From Vibrio sinaloensis (GTDB taxonomy: Bacteria; Pseudomonadota; Gammaproteobacteria; Enterobacterales; Vibrionaceae): a stretch of 64,000 bases of DNA. The notes under the pieces were generated by a model, which saw only the letters and a list, made by a program, of their open reading frames with translations, searched no databases and was not told the DNA's origin. Both the position numbers and the translations under genes were made by a program. The stretch is taken from assembly GCF_000808535.1 (NCBI RefSeq), contig NZ_JWLV01000001.1, positions 744,001 to 808,000 of the forward strand. The letters are read 5' to 3'. Positions 26,237 to 34,623 of the stretch are shown one piece after another; the stretch's first letter is position 1; each line of letters begins with the position of its first letter.

Positions 26237-27072
26237 AAACGTCTAAAATGAAATTTGGCATCAGTTATGTCGATACCAAATCCCCCCTGCATGCGCTTAA
26301 TGGCATTACTAAATTTGCACTCTTTATCGCTTGGGTAACCGTTGTATTAACAACCTTTGATCTCCGGCTAATTGGCCTCATGATTTTGATTGGACTTGGG
26401 TTATTAAAAATGACTCGAGTGCCACTCACCGTGTATAAACCGTTATTAATCGGAACGGCGAGCGTGCTGTCGCTCAATGCACTGTTTATGTTTTTGCTTG
26501 CGCCAAATCAGGGCTCCGAATATCTGGGCAGCACCACGCCATTGGTGACACTGCCTGGCCATTACTCATTAACGCAAGAAACCTTGTTCTATCTGATCAC
26601 GGTCACTCTGAAGTACTTTAGTATGTTCCCGATTGCGTTAGTGTTTGTGTTTACCACGCACCCAACCGAGTTTGCCGCTAGCCTTAATCGTATTGGCGTA
26701 CCTTACAAAATCGCCTACGCAGTCAGCCTGACACTGCGCTACCTGCCAGAAGTGAAAAACGACTTCGTCAACATCATGCATGCACAGCAAGCTCGCGGGC
26801 TGGACATTTCAAAAAATACGCCTTTGTTTCAGCGCTTGCAAAACGTATCAAAAATTTTGGGGCCGTTAATTTTCTCGAGCTTAGACCGAGCAGAAGAGAT
26901 TTCAAACGCCATGACGTTAAGAGGGTTTGGCCGTCACAACAAACGGACTTGGTACAGCTACCGCCCACTTCAGAAGCAAGATATCGCTTGGTTACTCGTT
27001 ATTGGGATAAGCGTTGTCGCAGCCATTGCGAAACGAATCACCGACACCGAACTTTTCTGGTATCCATTCTGA
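26233..27072 (+). CDS. ECF transporter T component (EcfT/CbiQ family)
   Basis: A 279-residue transmembrane coupling protein with about five helices and the two Ala-Arg-Gly type coupling motifs, here QQARGLDI (near residue 188) and TLRGFGRH (near 232). It transmits ATPase movement to the S subunit. Its ATG overlaps the ATPase stop (ATGA). It ends the operon at a hairpin terminator. Confidence 0.9.
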   Translation: MKTSKMKFGISYVDTKSPLHALNGITKFALFIAWVTVVLTTFDLRLIGLMILIGLGLLKMTRVPLTVYKPLLIGTASVLSLNALFMFLLAPNQGSEYLGSTTPLVTLPGHYSLTQETLFYLITVTLKYFSMFPIALVFVFTTHPTEFAASLNRIGVPYKIAYAVSLTLRYLPEVKNDFVNIMHAQQARGLDISKNTPLFQRLQNVSKILGPLIFSSLDRAEEISNAMTLRGFGRHNKRTWYSYRPLQKQDIAWLLVIGISVVAAIAKRITDTELFWYPF

Positions 27073-27074
27073 TA

Positions 27075-27102
27075 AAAGGGCCTGACAGCAGTCAGGCCCT
27101 TT
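27075..27102. terminator. Bidirectional terminator between EcfT and GlpM-like genes
   Basis: AAAGGGCCTGAC, loop AGCA and its complement, a 12-bp stem directly after the EcfT stop and 5 bases past the convergent gene's stop. The U-run on the plus side is short (TTTCGCTTT). Confidence 0.75.
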
Positions 27103-27106
27103 CGCT

Positions 27107-27457
27107 TTATGCAGGAGCCATTGCGGTCTTCGTCCACACGAGCATCAATGTTGCTGCCGCCACTAGCCATACGAGTGTCGCCCCACCTAATGTCGGAATT
27201 AAAGACCATCGGTAACTCAAGTAATATACGGCGATTAGATAGCCCGCGTAAGGCAACAACGAGTAGAGACCAAAAAGCGCGGTTAACCTCAGCTCTTCCA
27301 TATTGCGCTCGGAGCCGACAATAAAATGGGCGATCAAGGCAAACGTTGGAAATAGAGGCACAAGACCTGCGATGTAAAAGTTCTTACTTTTTGACAGCAG
27401 CGCAATCAACACGACTGCACCAGCACCAAGCAAACTTTTGAAAAATAAAGAGACCAT
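27107..27457 (-). CDS. GlpM-family inner-membrane protein
   Basis: A 116-residue protein with four hydrophobic helices and the GlpM-type opening FKSLLGAGAVVLIALLSKSKNFYIAGLVPLFP split over the first two helices (key residues K-N-F-Y-I-A-G-L-P-L-F-P). GlpM was named in Pseudomonas for an effect on glycerol and alginate metabolism; its biochemical role is unclear. It lies 6 bases after an unrelated small gene on the same strand, suggesting cotranscription. Confidence 0.75.
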   Translation of the reverse strand: MVSLFFKSLLGAGAVVLIALLSKSKNFYIAGLVPLFPTFALIAHFIVGSERNMEELRLTALFGLYSLLPYAGYLIAVYYLSYRWSLIPTLGGATLVWLVAAATLMLVWTKTAMAPA

Positions 27458-27463
27458 GGCGTG

Positions 27464-27820
27464 TCATGCTAGGTTGTTGAACAGTTCATCATCCGACATG
27501 TATTTATGCTTACTGCCCAAATTACGTAGATGCATAAACATAAAATCAGGAAAGCCAGGGGCGAGTAAATCATTTGGCTCCCAAACAATACCACCGACGA
27601 ATACGTATCGACCTTGCTTTTCTTCGCTGTGCAGACTGTTGTTGAGCTCTGTTGAGAACTCTGGACGAACCCCTTCGATAACGCAGACGATCTGCCCTTT
27701 TGCAACACCGACAACGCGCTTGACTAGGTTAGCCTTAAAACCGCACTTCCAAGCCTGCCGAGTCGCCATTTCGAAACCGTGTTTACGAACGTTCTTGTGA
27801 ATATTGACCACCAGATTCAT
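27464..27820 (-). CDS. Hypothetical 118-residue protein
   Basis: I do not recognise this protein. An ATG at 27820 preceded by AGGTGG gives MNLVVNIHKNVRKHG; the ORF stays open further upstream to 27994, but that extension is Cys/Trp-rich and looks non-coding. The body has a basic N-terminal half, a compact beta-rich centre (GQIVCVIEGVRPEF, GRYVFVGGIVWEP) and an acidic C-terminus. No membrane segment. Its stop is 6 bases before the GlpM-like start. Confidence 0.55.
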   Translation of the reverse strand: MNLVVNIHKNVRKHGFEMATRQAWKCGFKANLVKRVVGVAKGQIVCVIEGVRPEFSTELNNSLHSEEKQGRYVFVGGIVWEPNDLLAPGFPDFMFMHLRNLGSKHKYMSDDELFNNLA

Positions 27821-28124
27821 CTCAACGCACCACCTATCAAGCCGTAATTCATTCCAGATTAGAGAGCAACAGCAGATAAGGCGAGTGAAATGTTCCCAGT
27901 AATTCTCACTCAGTGAAAATAATCTTGTATTCACCACGAATACGCCGACGTAACCAGAATCAAAAACCCAACAAATGTCACACTTATAAAACAACGCAAA
28001 TATCTCATTGCATTATTATTTGAATAATGTCGCATAAATCTGTCGAATTTATCGATAACTTTAATAACTTTAATGACTCATAAAAATTCGACTCCGCTAG
28101 AGTCTGAATTGAGAGGAAAACACA
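27821..28124. other. Intergenic region before the second chemoreceptor
   Basis: About 300 bp, AT-rich, with no ORF I trust on either strand. A GAGAGGAAA ribosome site precedes the chemoreceptor start. No named regulatory site was found. Confidence 0.45.
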
Positions 28125-29558
28125 ATGAAAGAAGTCGATTTTAGGACCATAGATCGCCTGTTCATCAAGATGTCAATCAATGATAAGTTCTGGGTGATAC
28201 TTGGCCTGTTTCTCATAACCGTTTCATTCCTAGCGGGAGGACGGTACTTGGATACGATCAAGCAAGCAGAAACAAGCCAGGTACAAGCTGCCCAAGTTCG
28301 GTTGGATACCCTCGTTTCGACGTTGGAACAGAACCAGCTTACGACGGTTTCCGATATTTCGCGAGTAACATCACGTCAGGAGTCGAACATCAGCAATGGC
28401 GTCATTTCGGTTTATCAAACCAGTCGAGACGGCAATCACTATGTATTGACTAGCCAAGTCAGCAATGCAGTTGCAGAAACAAAAACGCAAGCCCTTACCA
28501 CCTTTTTACTTAGCTATTTATGGACTTTGCCGTTTGCTCTTTTCTGTTACTGGGTATCGACCTTTATTGGCGGCGCACTATGGGTGCTGTTCACGACAAC
28601 TCAACGTATAGGAGAAGGCGATTTAACGTCTCGCTTAGGCTTTCATCCAGGAAGAGATGAGTTTGGTACCATTGGCTGTGCACTCGACAAAGCTATGGAC
28701 ACACTGAGTGACTTAGTCAACAACGTCAACCAAAACACTCAAACGCTGACAGACACCTCTGCCTCTTTCGAACAAGATATGAAGCAAAGCGAACAACAAG
28801 TCCGTAGCCAATACGCTTCACTGGACTCGGTTGCGACCGCAATGGAAGAGATGACGGCGTCTGCAAAAGAAGTATCCAACATATCTCGCCAATCCACCGA
28901 ACAGACCGAAAATGATTCGAAACACATTGAAGGTAGCCATAAACGCGTTCTGTCAGCCATTAAAGAGATTGATACGCTCTCTCAGTACATCGCTCAAACT
29001 GAGAACTCGGTAACGAGCCTAAATGACAACACGACACAAATTAATGAAGTCATCACGACGATCAACTCCATTTCTGAACAAACCAACCTACTCGCGTTGA
29101 ATGCAGCCATTGAAGCCGCACGGGCAGGAGAACAAGGTCGTGGCTTTGCCGTTGTCGCGGATGAGGTAAGAACGCTCGCAAGCCGGACTCAATCTGCCAC
29201 CGTTGAAATCCAGTCCATGATTGAGAAGCTCCAGTCTGAAAGCCAAAACATTGCGACGATCACGTCTAAAACCGTTTCTCAGGCGCAAACAAGCAGCGAT
29301 TTGATCGCCGCGATTGGTGAAGATGTTCAATCCATCGCACAGTCGGCGCAGTCATTGACAGAAATGAGTATTCAAATCTCAACCTCTGCGGAAGAACAAA
29401 GTGCAGTCGCCAATGATATCGCCGCAGAGTTGACCGACATCCGAACTCAGTCGAACGCCTTACGCACAGTGGCAGAGCAATCGTCTCAAGGGATTGAGAA
29501 CTTAACTGCCACAGCCATATCACTTTCGCAAATATTGAAGCAGTACCGCACACAATAA
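28125..29558 (+). CDS. Methyl-accepting chemotaxis protein with small sensor region
   Basis: A 477-residue chemoreceptor. The first membrane helix is near residues 22-40, the periplasmic part is only about 85 residues (to about 125), a second hydrophobic region covers 127-157 (possibly two passes), then HAMP (about 158-210) and the signalling coiled coil with [20 protein letters not shown] and [12 protein letters not shown]. The small sensor region is unlike the first chemoreceptor here, so the ligand or mode of sensing differs. No tethering pentapeptide at the C-terminus. Confidence 0.93.
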   Translation: MKEVDFRTIDRLFIKMSINDKFWVILGLFLITVSFLAGGRYLDTIKQAETSQVQAAQVRLDTLVSTLEQNQLTTVSDISRVTSRQESNISNGVISVYQTSRDGNHYVLTSQVSNAVAETKTQALTTFLLSYLWTLPFALFCYWVSTFIGGALWVLFTTTQRIGEGDLTSRLGFHPGRDEFGTIGCALDKAMDTLSDLVNNVNQNTQTLTDTSASFEQDMKQSEQQVRSQYASLDSVATAMEEMTASAKEVSNISRQSTEQTENDSKHIEGSHKRVLSAIKEIDTLSQYIAQTENSVTSLNDNTTQINEVITTINSISEQTNLLALNAAIEAARAGEQGRGFAVVADEVRTLASRTQSATVEIQSMIEKLQSESQNIATITSKTVSQAQTSSDLIAAIGEDVQSIAQSAQSLTEMSIQISTSAEEQSAVANDIAAELTDIRTQSNALRTVAEQSSQGIENLTATAISLSQILKQYRTQ

Positions 29559-29561
29559 ACG

Positions 29562-29591
29562 AAAATCCCTGTCATACATGACAGGGATTTT
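29562..29591. terminator. Bidirectional terminator between chemoreceptor and fpr
   Basis: AAAATCCCTGTCA, loop TACA, TGACAGGGATTTT, then TTTTAC on the plus strand and TTTTCGTTTATT on the minus strand. It ends at the fpr stop. Confidence 0.88.
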
Positions 29592-29592
29592 T

Positions 29593-30357
29593 TTACCAAT
29601 ATCGCTCATAAATGATCTGCCCACCCGTGGCTCGCCGATGTTTCTCGAGGCCAAAGCTTTTTAACACCTCGACAGACTCTTTAATCATATCTGGGTTGCC
29701 GCACAACATTGCAAAGCTCTCTTCTGCGCTAAGATTGACGCCCGCTTCCTTTTGCAGTGTTTGGTTGGAGAGCAACTGCGGTATACGCCCATACAAAGCG
29801 CTGTCCAACTGTTCACGCGAAACAACGGGGACATACTGCAAGCGGCCATCATATTGCTCAATCAATGTTTCTATCAAGTAACGATAAACCAAATCTTTTT
29901 CTTGGCGGACGGCATGAACAAGCACAATGTGCTCGCAACCCGGCCTGACGTTAATATCATCAAGCAGCGAAAGAAAGGGACCGATACCCGTGCCAGTAGC
30001 AAGCAGCCATAAGTTTTGAGTGTTTTTTGGAATCGAGCTTAGAGTCAAATCGCCATACGCTTTGTTACTCACGTAAATGGTGTCCCCTTCTCTCAGTTGC
30101 TGCAGTAAAGGGGATAAGGATCCTTCAGGATTTGCAACAATTAAAAACTCCATCATGTCACTGCTGTTTAAAGGAGCGTTAACAATAGAGTAAGGCCGTG
30201 CTACCAGTTGTTCGTCTTGGCTTAGTAGTGCCAATTTCACGTATTGACCCGCTTGAAATCGAACAGAAGCACCACCGAGTCGTAAACTGAACAACGAGCT
30301 TGTCCATTCAGTACGACGTTCAACGTGGGCTTGAGAAAAACCATCGAGTGCTGCCAT
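29593..30357 (-). CDS. fpr: Ferredoxin/flavodoxin-NADP+ reductase
   Basis: A 254-residue flavoprotein with FAD-binding RPYSIVNAP, NADP-binding LATGTGIGPFLSLL, the CGNPDMIKE motif and the C-terminal YERYW that stacks on FAD. It passes electrons between NADPH and ferredoxin or flavodoxin, and in E. coli belongs to the oxidative-stress response. ATG 30357 is chosen over GTG 30360 because GGAGG lies 7 bases before it. A monocistronic gene with its own terminator. Confidence 0.92.
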   Translation of the reverse strand: MAALDGFSQAHVERRTEWTSSLFSLRLGGASVRFQAGQYVKLALLSQDEQLVARPYSIVNAPLNSSDMMEFLIVANPEGSLSPLLQQLREGDTIYVSNKAYGDLTLSSIPKNTQNLWLLATGTGIGPFLSLLDDINVRPGCEHIVLVHAVRQEKDLVYRYLIETLIEQYDGRLQYVPVVSREQLDSALYGRIPQLLSNQTLQKEAGVNLSAEESFAMLCGNPDMIKESVEVLKSFGLEKHRRATGGQIIYERYW

Positions 30358-30564
30358 CACAGTTCCTCCAATTGGTTAACTATTTTTTAACTTACGCCCT
30401 GTCGTCTTAGTTGTAAAATCCCTTGTCTATCAAGTTATTGTGGATCACATTTATTTAACAAAGAGACAACGTTAAAGGAATTAACCTCAAACTGTGATAT
30501 TTAGCGTTCTACTCGGTTTGAGATATACTGCGCTCCATAAATCCACTCCATAACTAGATGTTTA

Positions 30565-31269
30565 ATGAATAAGAGCTTACTCACCAACATTATTGCGTTA
30601 GCCCTACTTGCTGGAGGCTATCAAACCGATAATCAAATCGCCTTTTATGCGGGCCTTTTTGCTTTCTCAGGTGCCATTACTAACTGGTTAGCCATTCACA
30701 TGCTGTTCGAAAAAGTACCGGGATTATATGGTTCGGGTGTGATTCCTGCGCGCTTTGAAGAGTTTAAAGCGGCCATCAAAAACTTGATGATGGAGCAGTT
30801 CTTTACCCAAGAGAATATCGATAAGTTTCTGAACAAAGAAATGGCTGGCGGTAAGTCGTTAAATCTTGAGCCTGTCATTGAAAAGATTGACTTCAATCCT
30901 ACCTTCGACTCCCTTGTGGATGTGATCGCCAACTCTCAATTTGGTGGCATGATTGCTATGTTTGGCGGCGCCGAAGCACTCCAACCTCTCAAGCAACCTT
31001 TTGTCGAGAAAATGCAAGAAGCCATCGTTGACATGAGCCAGAGCGATACGATTAAAGAAGCGCTAAAGGAGCAGTTTGAGGCCCCCGCTATGATGGAAGA
31101 AATTCGCGGCAATGTTGAAAACATCATCGACCAACGCCTAAATGAACTAACGCCAAAATTGGTCAAAGAAATGGTGCAAAAGATGATCAAAGAACATCTT
31201 GGCTGGTTAGTGGTTTGGGGAGGTGTATTCGGCGGTGCGATTGGTGTCGTGTCATCCTTCATCGCATAA
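30565..31269 (+). CDS. DUF445 membrane protein
   Basis: A 234-residue protein. It begins with two helices and the DUF445 signature GAITNWLAIHMLFEK, has a long amphipathic central part and ends with a membrane helix (about 212-232). Members such as YheB/YjiN are of unknown function. A TATACT -10 box lies upstream within TTTGAGATATACTG. It stands alone between the divergent fpr and a convergent Lrp gene. Confidence 0.82.
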   Translation: MNKSLLTNIIALALLAGGYQTDNQIAFYAGLFAFSGAITNWLAIHMLFEKVPGLYGSGVIPARFEEFKAAIKNLMMEQFFTQENIDKFLNKEMAGGKSLNLEPVIEKIDFNPTFDSLVDVIANSQFGGMIAMFGGAEALQPLKQPFVEKMQEAIVDMSQSDTIKEALKEQFEAPAMMEEIRGNVENIIDQRLNELTPKLVKEMVQKMIKEHLGWLVVWGGVFGGAIGVVSSFIA

Positions 31270-31288
31270 TACTCTGTGAAAAAACAAC

Positions 31289-31312
31289 AAAGGGAGGCTG
31301 GTGCCTCCCTTT
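31289..31312 (+). terminator. Terminator after the DUF445 gene
   Basis: AAAGGGAGGC, loop TGGT, GCCTCCCTTT, followed by TCATTCTT. 20 bases past the stop. Confidence 0.8.
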
Positions 31313-31326
31313 TCATTCTTGGTGAA

Positions 31327-31803
31327 TCAAAGCTTACTGATCAAATCCGCATTCACACCAAAGCTGGTTTTGTGCTCTTCTATTACAACTTCACTGCGCG
31401 TTTGAATAACGCCGGGTAAAGTGCCAAGCTTTTTCGACATAAAGTATTGATACGCCTTCATGTCTTTGACTCGAACTTTAATCATGGTATCGAAATCTCC
31501 AGACAACGAGTAACACTCTTCGATTTCAGGAATGTCAGACACCACATCTGCAAACTTTTCAAAGATAGAAAAACTGGTTTGATCGAGGCGGATATGGATG
31601 AACACTTGCACGTCTAAACCGAGCTTTTCAGGATTTAACTCAGCGTGGTAGCCTTTAATATAGCCTTCTTTTTCGAGACGTTTTACGCGGTCGGAGCAAG
31701 GAGAAGTGGTTAAGTTAACTTGCTTAGCTAACTCGACAATAGGTAGCCTGCCTTTGAGGTTTAAGGTACGTAGAATTTCACGATCAATTCTATCTAGGTC
31801 CAT
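31327..31803 (-). CDS. Lrp/AsnC-family transcriptional regulator
   Basis: A 158-residue regulator. The N-terminal winged helix (LDRIDREILRTL, then VELAKQVNLTTSPCSDRVKRLE) is followed by the RAM/AsnC_trans ligand domain (about 65-145) with SLSGDFDTMIKVRV. Such proteins sense amino acids. It lies near proline catabolism genes, so it could respond to proline or glutamate, but this is only positional. A perfect inverted repeat directly upstream is a candidate autoregulatory site. Confidence 0.9.
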   Translation of the reverse strand: MDLDRIDREILRTLNLKGRLPIVELAKQVNLTTSPCSDRVKRLEKEGYIKGYHAELNPEKLGLDVQVFIHIRLDQTSFSIFEKFADVVSDIPEIEECYSLSGDFDTMIKVRVKDMKAYQYFMSKKLGTLPGVIQTRSEVVIEEHKTSFGVNADLISKL

Positions 31804-31811
31804 GTAACACT

Positions 31812-31845
31812 CTTATTATTGGTTATTATTCTGACCAATAATAAG
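31812..31845. promoter_or_regulatory. Perfect 12-bp inverted repeat before the Lrp-family gene
   Basis: CTTATTATTGGT, 10-base spacer, ACCAATAATAAG, beginning 8 bases upstream of the regulator's ATG. As RNA the hairpin's 3' arm would pair bases at the edge of the ribosome site; as DNA it is a symmetric operator candidate. Autoregulation is inferred. Confidence 0.55.
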
Positions 31846-31921
31846 CGAATAGCCCTCTACACACCTAGAGACAAATAGAATCTAAGCGTGATTTTGGTGA
31901 TTAGGTCACTCACCCCAAAGT

Positions 31922-32152
31922 TTAGGCGGCTTTTACACCAGAAAAACCATCTGAGCTCACCACATCTGCTTGCGTGTTGCATACTCGACAAAAGCACTGC
32001 TTCTCCATTTTCATGTAGTGCGCACCTTGAAATACGGTTGCAAAAAAACAAGCCAGACTTTTTACCATTGATTGATGCTCTTCCTCACAACGCTTCATGA
32101 CAATTTTATGCGCTGTCATTTTGTTGCAGCAATGGCAGTAAACCTGTGGCAT
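31922..32152 (-). CDS. Small Cys-rich protein of unknown function
   Basis: A 76-residue protein with a good ribosome site (AGGGAGAG). Two Cys clusters, CHCC near the N-terminus and CFCRVC near residue 55, could bind one zinc ion as a split ribbon. I do not recognise the family. It lies between the Lrp gene and putP on the same strand, after the putP terminator, so it is probably an independent unit. Confidence 0.6.
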   Translation of the reverse strand: MPQVYCHCCNKMTAHKIVMKRCEEEHQSMVKSLACFFATVFQGAHYMKMEKQCFCRVCNTQADVVSSDGFSGVKAA

Positions 32153-32276
32153 TGGAACTCTCCCTGTATCTGGTGTGGTTATTGATAGTGGACATAGTTG
32201 TAAGGCCTTGGTTCCCTTTGCTCAAACTTTAGTGTGCAATTTGTGAAGCATGTTCAATTCCTGACCAACAAATAAA

Positions 32277-32310
32277 AAAGCCCCTGAAACTTTTCCGTTT
32301 CAGGGGCTTT
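32277..32310 (-). terminator. Terminator of the put operon after putP
   Basis: AAAGCCCCTGAAAC, loop GGAAAA, GTTTCAGGGGCTTT on the minus strand followed by TTTATTTG. 17 bases past the putP stop. Confidence 0.9.
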
Positions 32311-32326
32311 TAACAGACCAGTACGA

Positions 32327-33814
32327 TTAGTCTAATTCGACTAGCTGTTTCTCAAATTTTGCGTGCTGCGCTTTCACTGATTCTTCAGGTTCACCTGTCA
32401 GCAAGCTCACTACCACAATTGAAATCGTCGAGAAAATAATGCCCGGTACAATTTCGTAAACATCAAACCAACCGCCACTCAGTTGCTTCCATACTACGAT
32501 AGTAATACCACCAACCAGAATACCCGCCAACGCACCATTGCGGTTCATGCGAGCCCAGTACAAGCTTAGAATTAACGCAGGGCCGAATGCCGCACCAAAG
32601 CCAGCCCATGCATAAGACACAAGGCCAAGAACGGAGCTGTCTGGCGTCATTGCAAGCACAAGAGCAACAATGGAAATACCAATTACCGCAATACGGCCAA
32701 CCATAACGATCTCTTCAGATGAAGCATCTTGCTTGAACACTTGCTTGTAGAAGTCTTCTGCAAGCGCAGACGAAGAAACCAATAGTTGTGAATCGGCTGT
32801 ACTCATTACCGCCGCCAGAATTGCCGCCAGAAGAATGCCGGCAATCACAGGGTGGAACAACGAGTTAACCAAAAGCATGAAGATCTTCTCACCATCATCA
32901 ACCGTTACACCGGAGTTGTTCACGTAGATTAGACCAACAATACCAACGAGCATCGCACCAAGCATAGACAGCGCAGTCCAAATAACGGCAATACGACGAG
33001 CTGTCGTTAAATCTTTGTTGGTACGCGTCGCTTTGAAACGCGCTAGAATGTGTGGCTGACCAAAGTAACCAAGACCCCATGCAACAAGCGAAATGATCGC
33101 AATGGCAGAAAGTGGCTCACCTTTTGAGTCATTCCATAGTGTCAATAGCTCTGGGTTGATGTTTTCTAGCTGACCACCAAGATCGCTAAATCCACCTTCC
33201 ATAGCCGCGATCGGTACGATCATTAATGCTGCCGCCATCAACAGGCCTTGCACCAAGTCCGTCCAAGATACCGCAAGGAAGCCACCGAACAAGGTGTACG
33301 ACACAACACACACGGTGCCAATCACAACCGCCGTCGTGTAATCCAAACCAAATACAGTTTCAAACAACTTACCACCAGCTACCAAGCCAGAACTTGTGTA
33401 GAAAAGGAAGAACAGAAGAATGAAGAAAGCAGAAATTACTTGAATCATCTTTGATTTGTCGTTGAAGCGGCGCGACAAGAACTCAGGCAAGGTCAACGCA
33501 TCGGTTGTAATCGAGTACGTGCGCAGTCGCTTGGCATTAATCAACCAGTTGAGCCATGTACCTACAAGTAGACCACCCGCTAGCCAAAACGCTTCAATAC
33601 CCGCTGCGTACGCATACCCCGGAAGCCCCAATAGCAGCCAACCACTCATGTCTGACGCCCCTGCGGAAAGCGCCGCAGGCCAAGGGCCAAGTGAGCGTCC
33701 ACCCAAGAAATAATCCGATGAGTTTTTCGTTCGTTGATACGCAATAACGCCTATTGCCAGCATCAAAATTAGATACGCAATAAACGTGGTCGTAATAGCA
33801 AAGCTATTTTCCAT
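32327..33814 (-). CDS. putP: Sodium/proline symporter PutP
   Basis: A 495-residue transporter of the sodium:solute symporter family with 13 predicted helices. It has YFLGGRSLGPWPAALSAGASDMSGW in the second helix region, where E. coli PutP binds sodium and proline (key residues D-M-S-G-W), and GGFLAVSWTDLVQG and the ADSQLLVSSS stretch later. It imports proline for catabolism by PutA. It is the last gene of the leftward put cluster, 90 bp after the PutA C-terminal-domain gene. Confidence 0.95.
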   Translation of the reverse strand: MENSFAITTTFIAYLILMLAIGVIAYQRTKNSSDYFLGGRSLGPWPAALSAGASDMSGWLLLGLPGYAYAAGIEAFWLAGGLLVGTWLNWLINAKRLRTYSITTDALTLPEFLSRRFNDKSKMIQVISAFFILLFFLFYTSSGLVAGGKLFETVFGLDYTTAVVIGTVCVVSYTLFGGFLAVSWTDLVQGLLMAAALMIVPIAAMEGGFSDLGGQLENINPELLTLWNDSKGEPLSAIAIISLVAWGLGYFGQPHILARFKATRTNKDLTTARRIAVIWTALSMLGAMLVGIVGLIYVNNSGVTVDDGEKIFMLLVNSLFHPVIAGILLAAILAAVMSTADSQLLVSSSALAEDFYKQVFKQDASSEEIVMVGRIAVIGISIVALVLAMTPDSSVLGLVSYAWAGFGAAFGPALILSLYWARMNRNGALAGILVGGITIVVWKQLSGGWFDVYEIVPGIIFSTISIVVVSLLTGEPEESVKAQHAKFEKQLVELD

Positions 33815-33904
33815 GTGATTTGTCCTCTTTTAAACGATCGCCTTCCCTAAACGCCCCAACCTGTAATTATCAAAATAGTCGTTGGGGCTATACACGGAAA
33901 AGGA

Positions 33905-34603
33905 TTAGTGAGTGTCGCTACCAAGTTCTAGCAAGGTCGCGTTACCACCCACCGCTGTTATATTTATTGTGCGTGTGCGCTCGGTAATGAAACGCAACGA
34001 GAGATGTGGATCATGGGCAACGGGAGTTGCGTTGAGATCCGTTTCAGAAACTAAGCCAACGATGGCTCCTTCACGTTTCGCAAGTTGACGGTTGATACTA
34101 CGTTCAACTTCAACATTACCTACATAACCGACACTACGTACGTCAGACTCCAGCAGCTGATGATAGGCATCTAAAGAAGCAAACTGTACTAGGTTGGTAG
34201 GTAAAGAAGACTGCGTGTAAGCAGCTTCAAGGTCTTTGCAAAGCTCGGCATCATCACTACAAAAGATGACACTGTTGCCCGCAATAAGCGCCGCGGTCAT
34301 TTGCGCAACCGCCGCGTTTTTTGCTGGTTGCGTCGCATCACCTTGGATGATCAAAGCGACGCCACGTCCAGCAGTGTACAACTCGTTGGTTTCCCCAGTA
34401 GGGCCAATAAGTTGATGAGTTTCAGCAAGCAAAGTAGACGCTTGCTCGATGTGGAAAGAGACCACAGCCCCAAGCGACGCTTGGTTTTGCTGCAGCGATT
34501 GCTTAAAAGCAAGTAGGCACTCACTTTTTGAATCAAAATCGGTCAGATTCCAGTTTTCCCAAGCAGAAAAAGCATCAGAAAAACGAGTGACTTGATGAAC
34601 CAT
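33905..34603 (-). CDS. Separately encoded PutA C-terminal (ALDH-superfamily) domain
   Basis: A 232-residue protein that matches not a whole enzyme but the C-terminal domain of long PutA proteins. LIGPTGETNELY lines up with the GPTGERN region of E. coli PutA, and AVGGNATLLELG with its final AAGGNASLMTIG. In long PutA this domain caps the tunnel that carries pyrroline-5-carboxylate between active sites. Here it has its own ATG and strong ribosome site (AGGAG, 7 bases before), 20 bases after the putA stop, so it is a true split gene rather than a frameshift. Database names such as P5C dehydrogenase would be misleading, as it has no catalytic Cys. Confidence 0.82.
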   Translation of the reverse strand: MVHQVTRFSDAFSAWENWNLTDFDSKSECLLAFKQSLQQNQASLGAVVSFHIEQASTLLAETHQLIGPTGETNELYTAGRGVALIIQGDATQPAKNAAVAQMTAALIAGNSVIFCSDDAELCKDLEAAYTQSSLPTNLVQFASLDAYHQLLESDVRSVGYVGNVEVERSINRQLAKREGAIVGLVSETDLNATPVAHDPHLSLRFITERTRTINITAVGGNATLLELGSDTH

Positions 34604-34623
34604 AATTATTCTCCTGCCTGAAC

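Noticed and set aside
27821..27994. N-terminal extension of the hypothetical protein at 27464
   Set aside because: The extension is rich in Cys and Trp, lacks a ribosome site and looks like chance open frame.
30440..30465. TGTGGATCACA near fpr as a CRP site
   Set aside because: The half-sites are too close together; the N6 spacing is not met.
34604..34623. putA split as a frameshift or sequencing error
   Set aside because: The small gene has its own strong ribosome site and start, and an intergenic stretch separates it from a normal putA stop.
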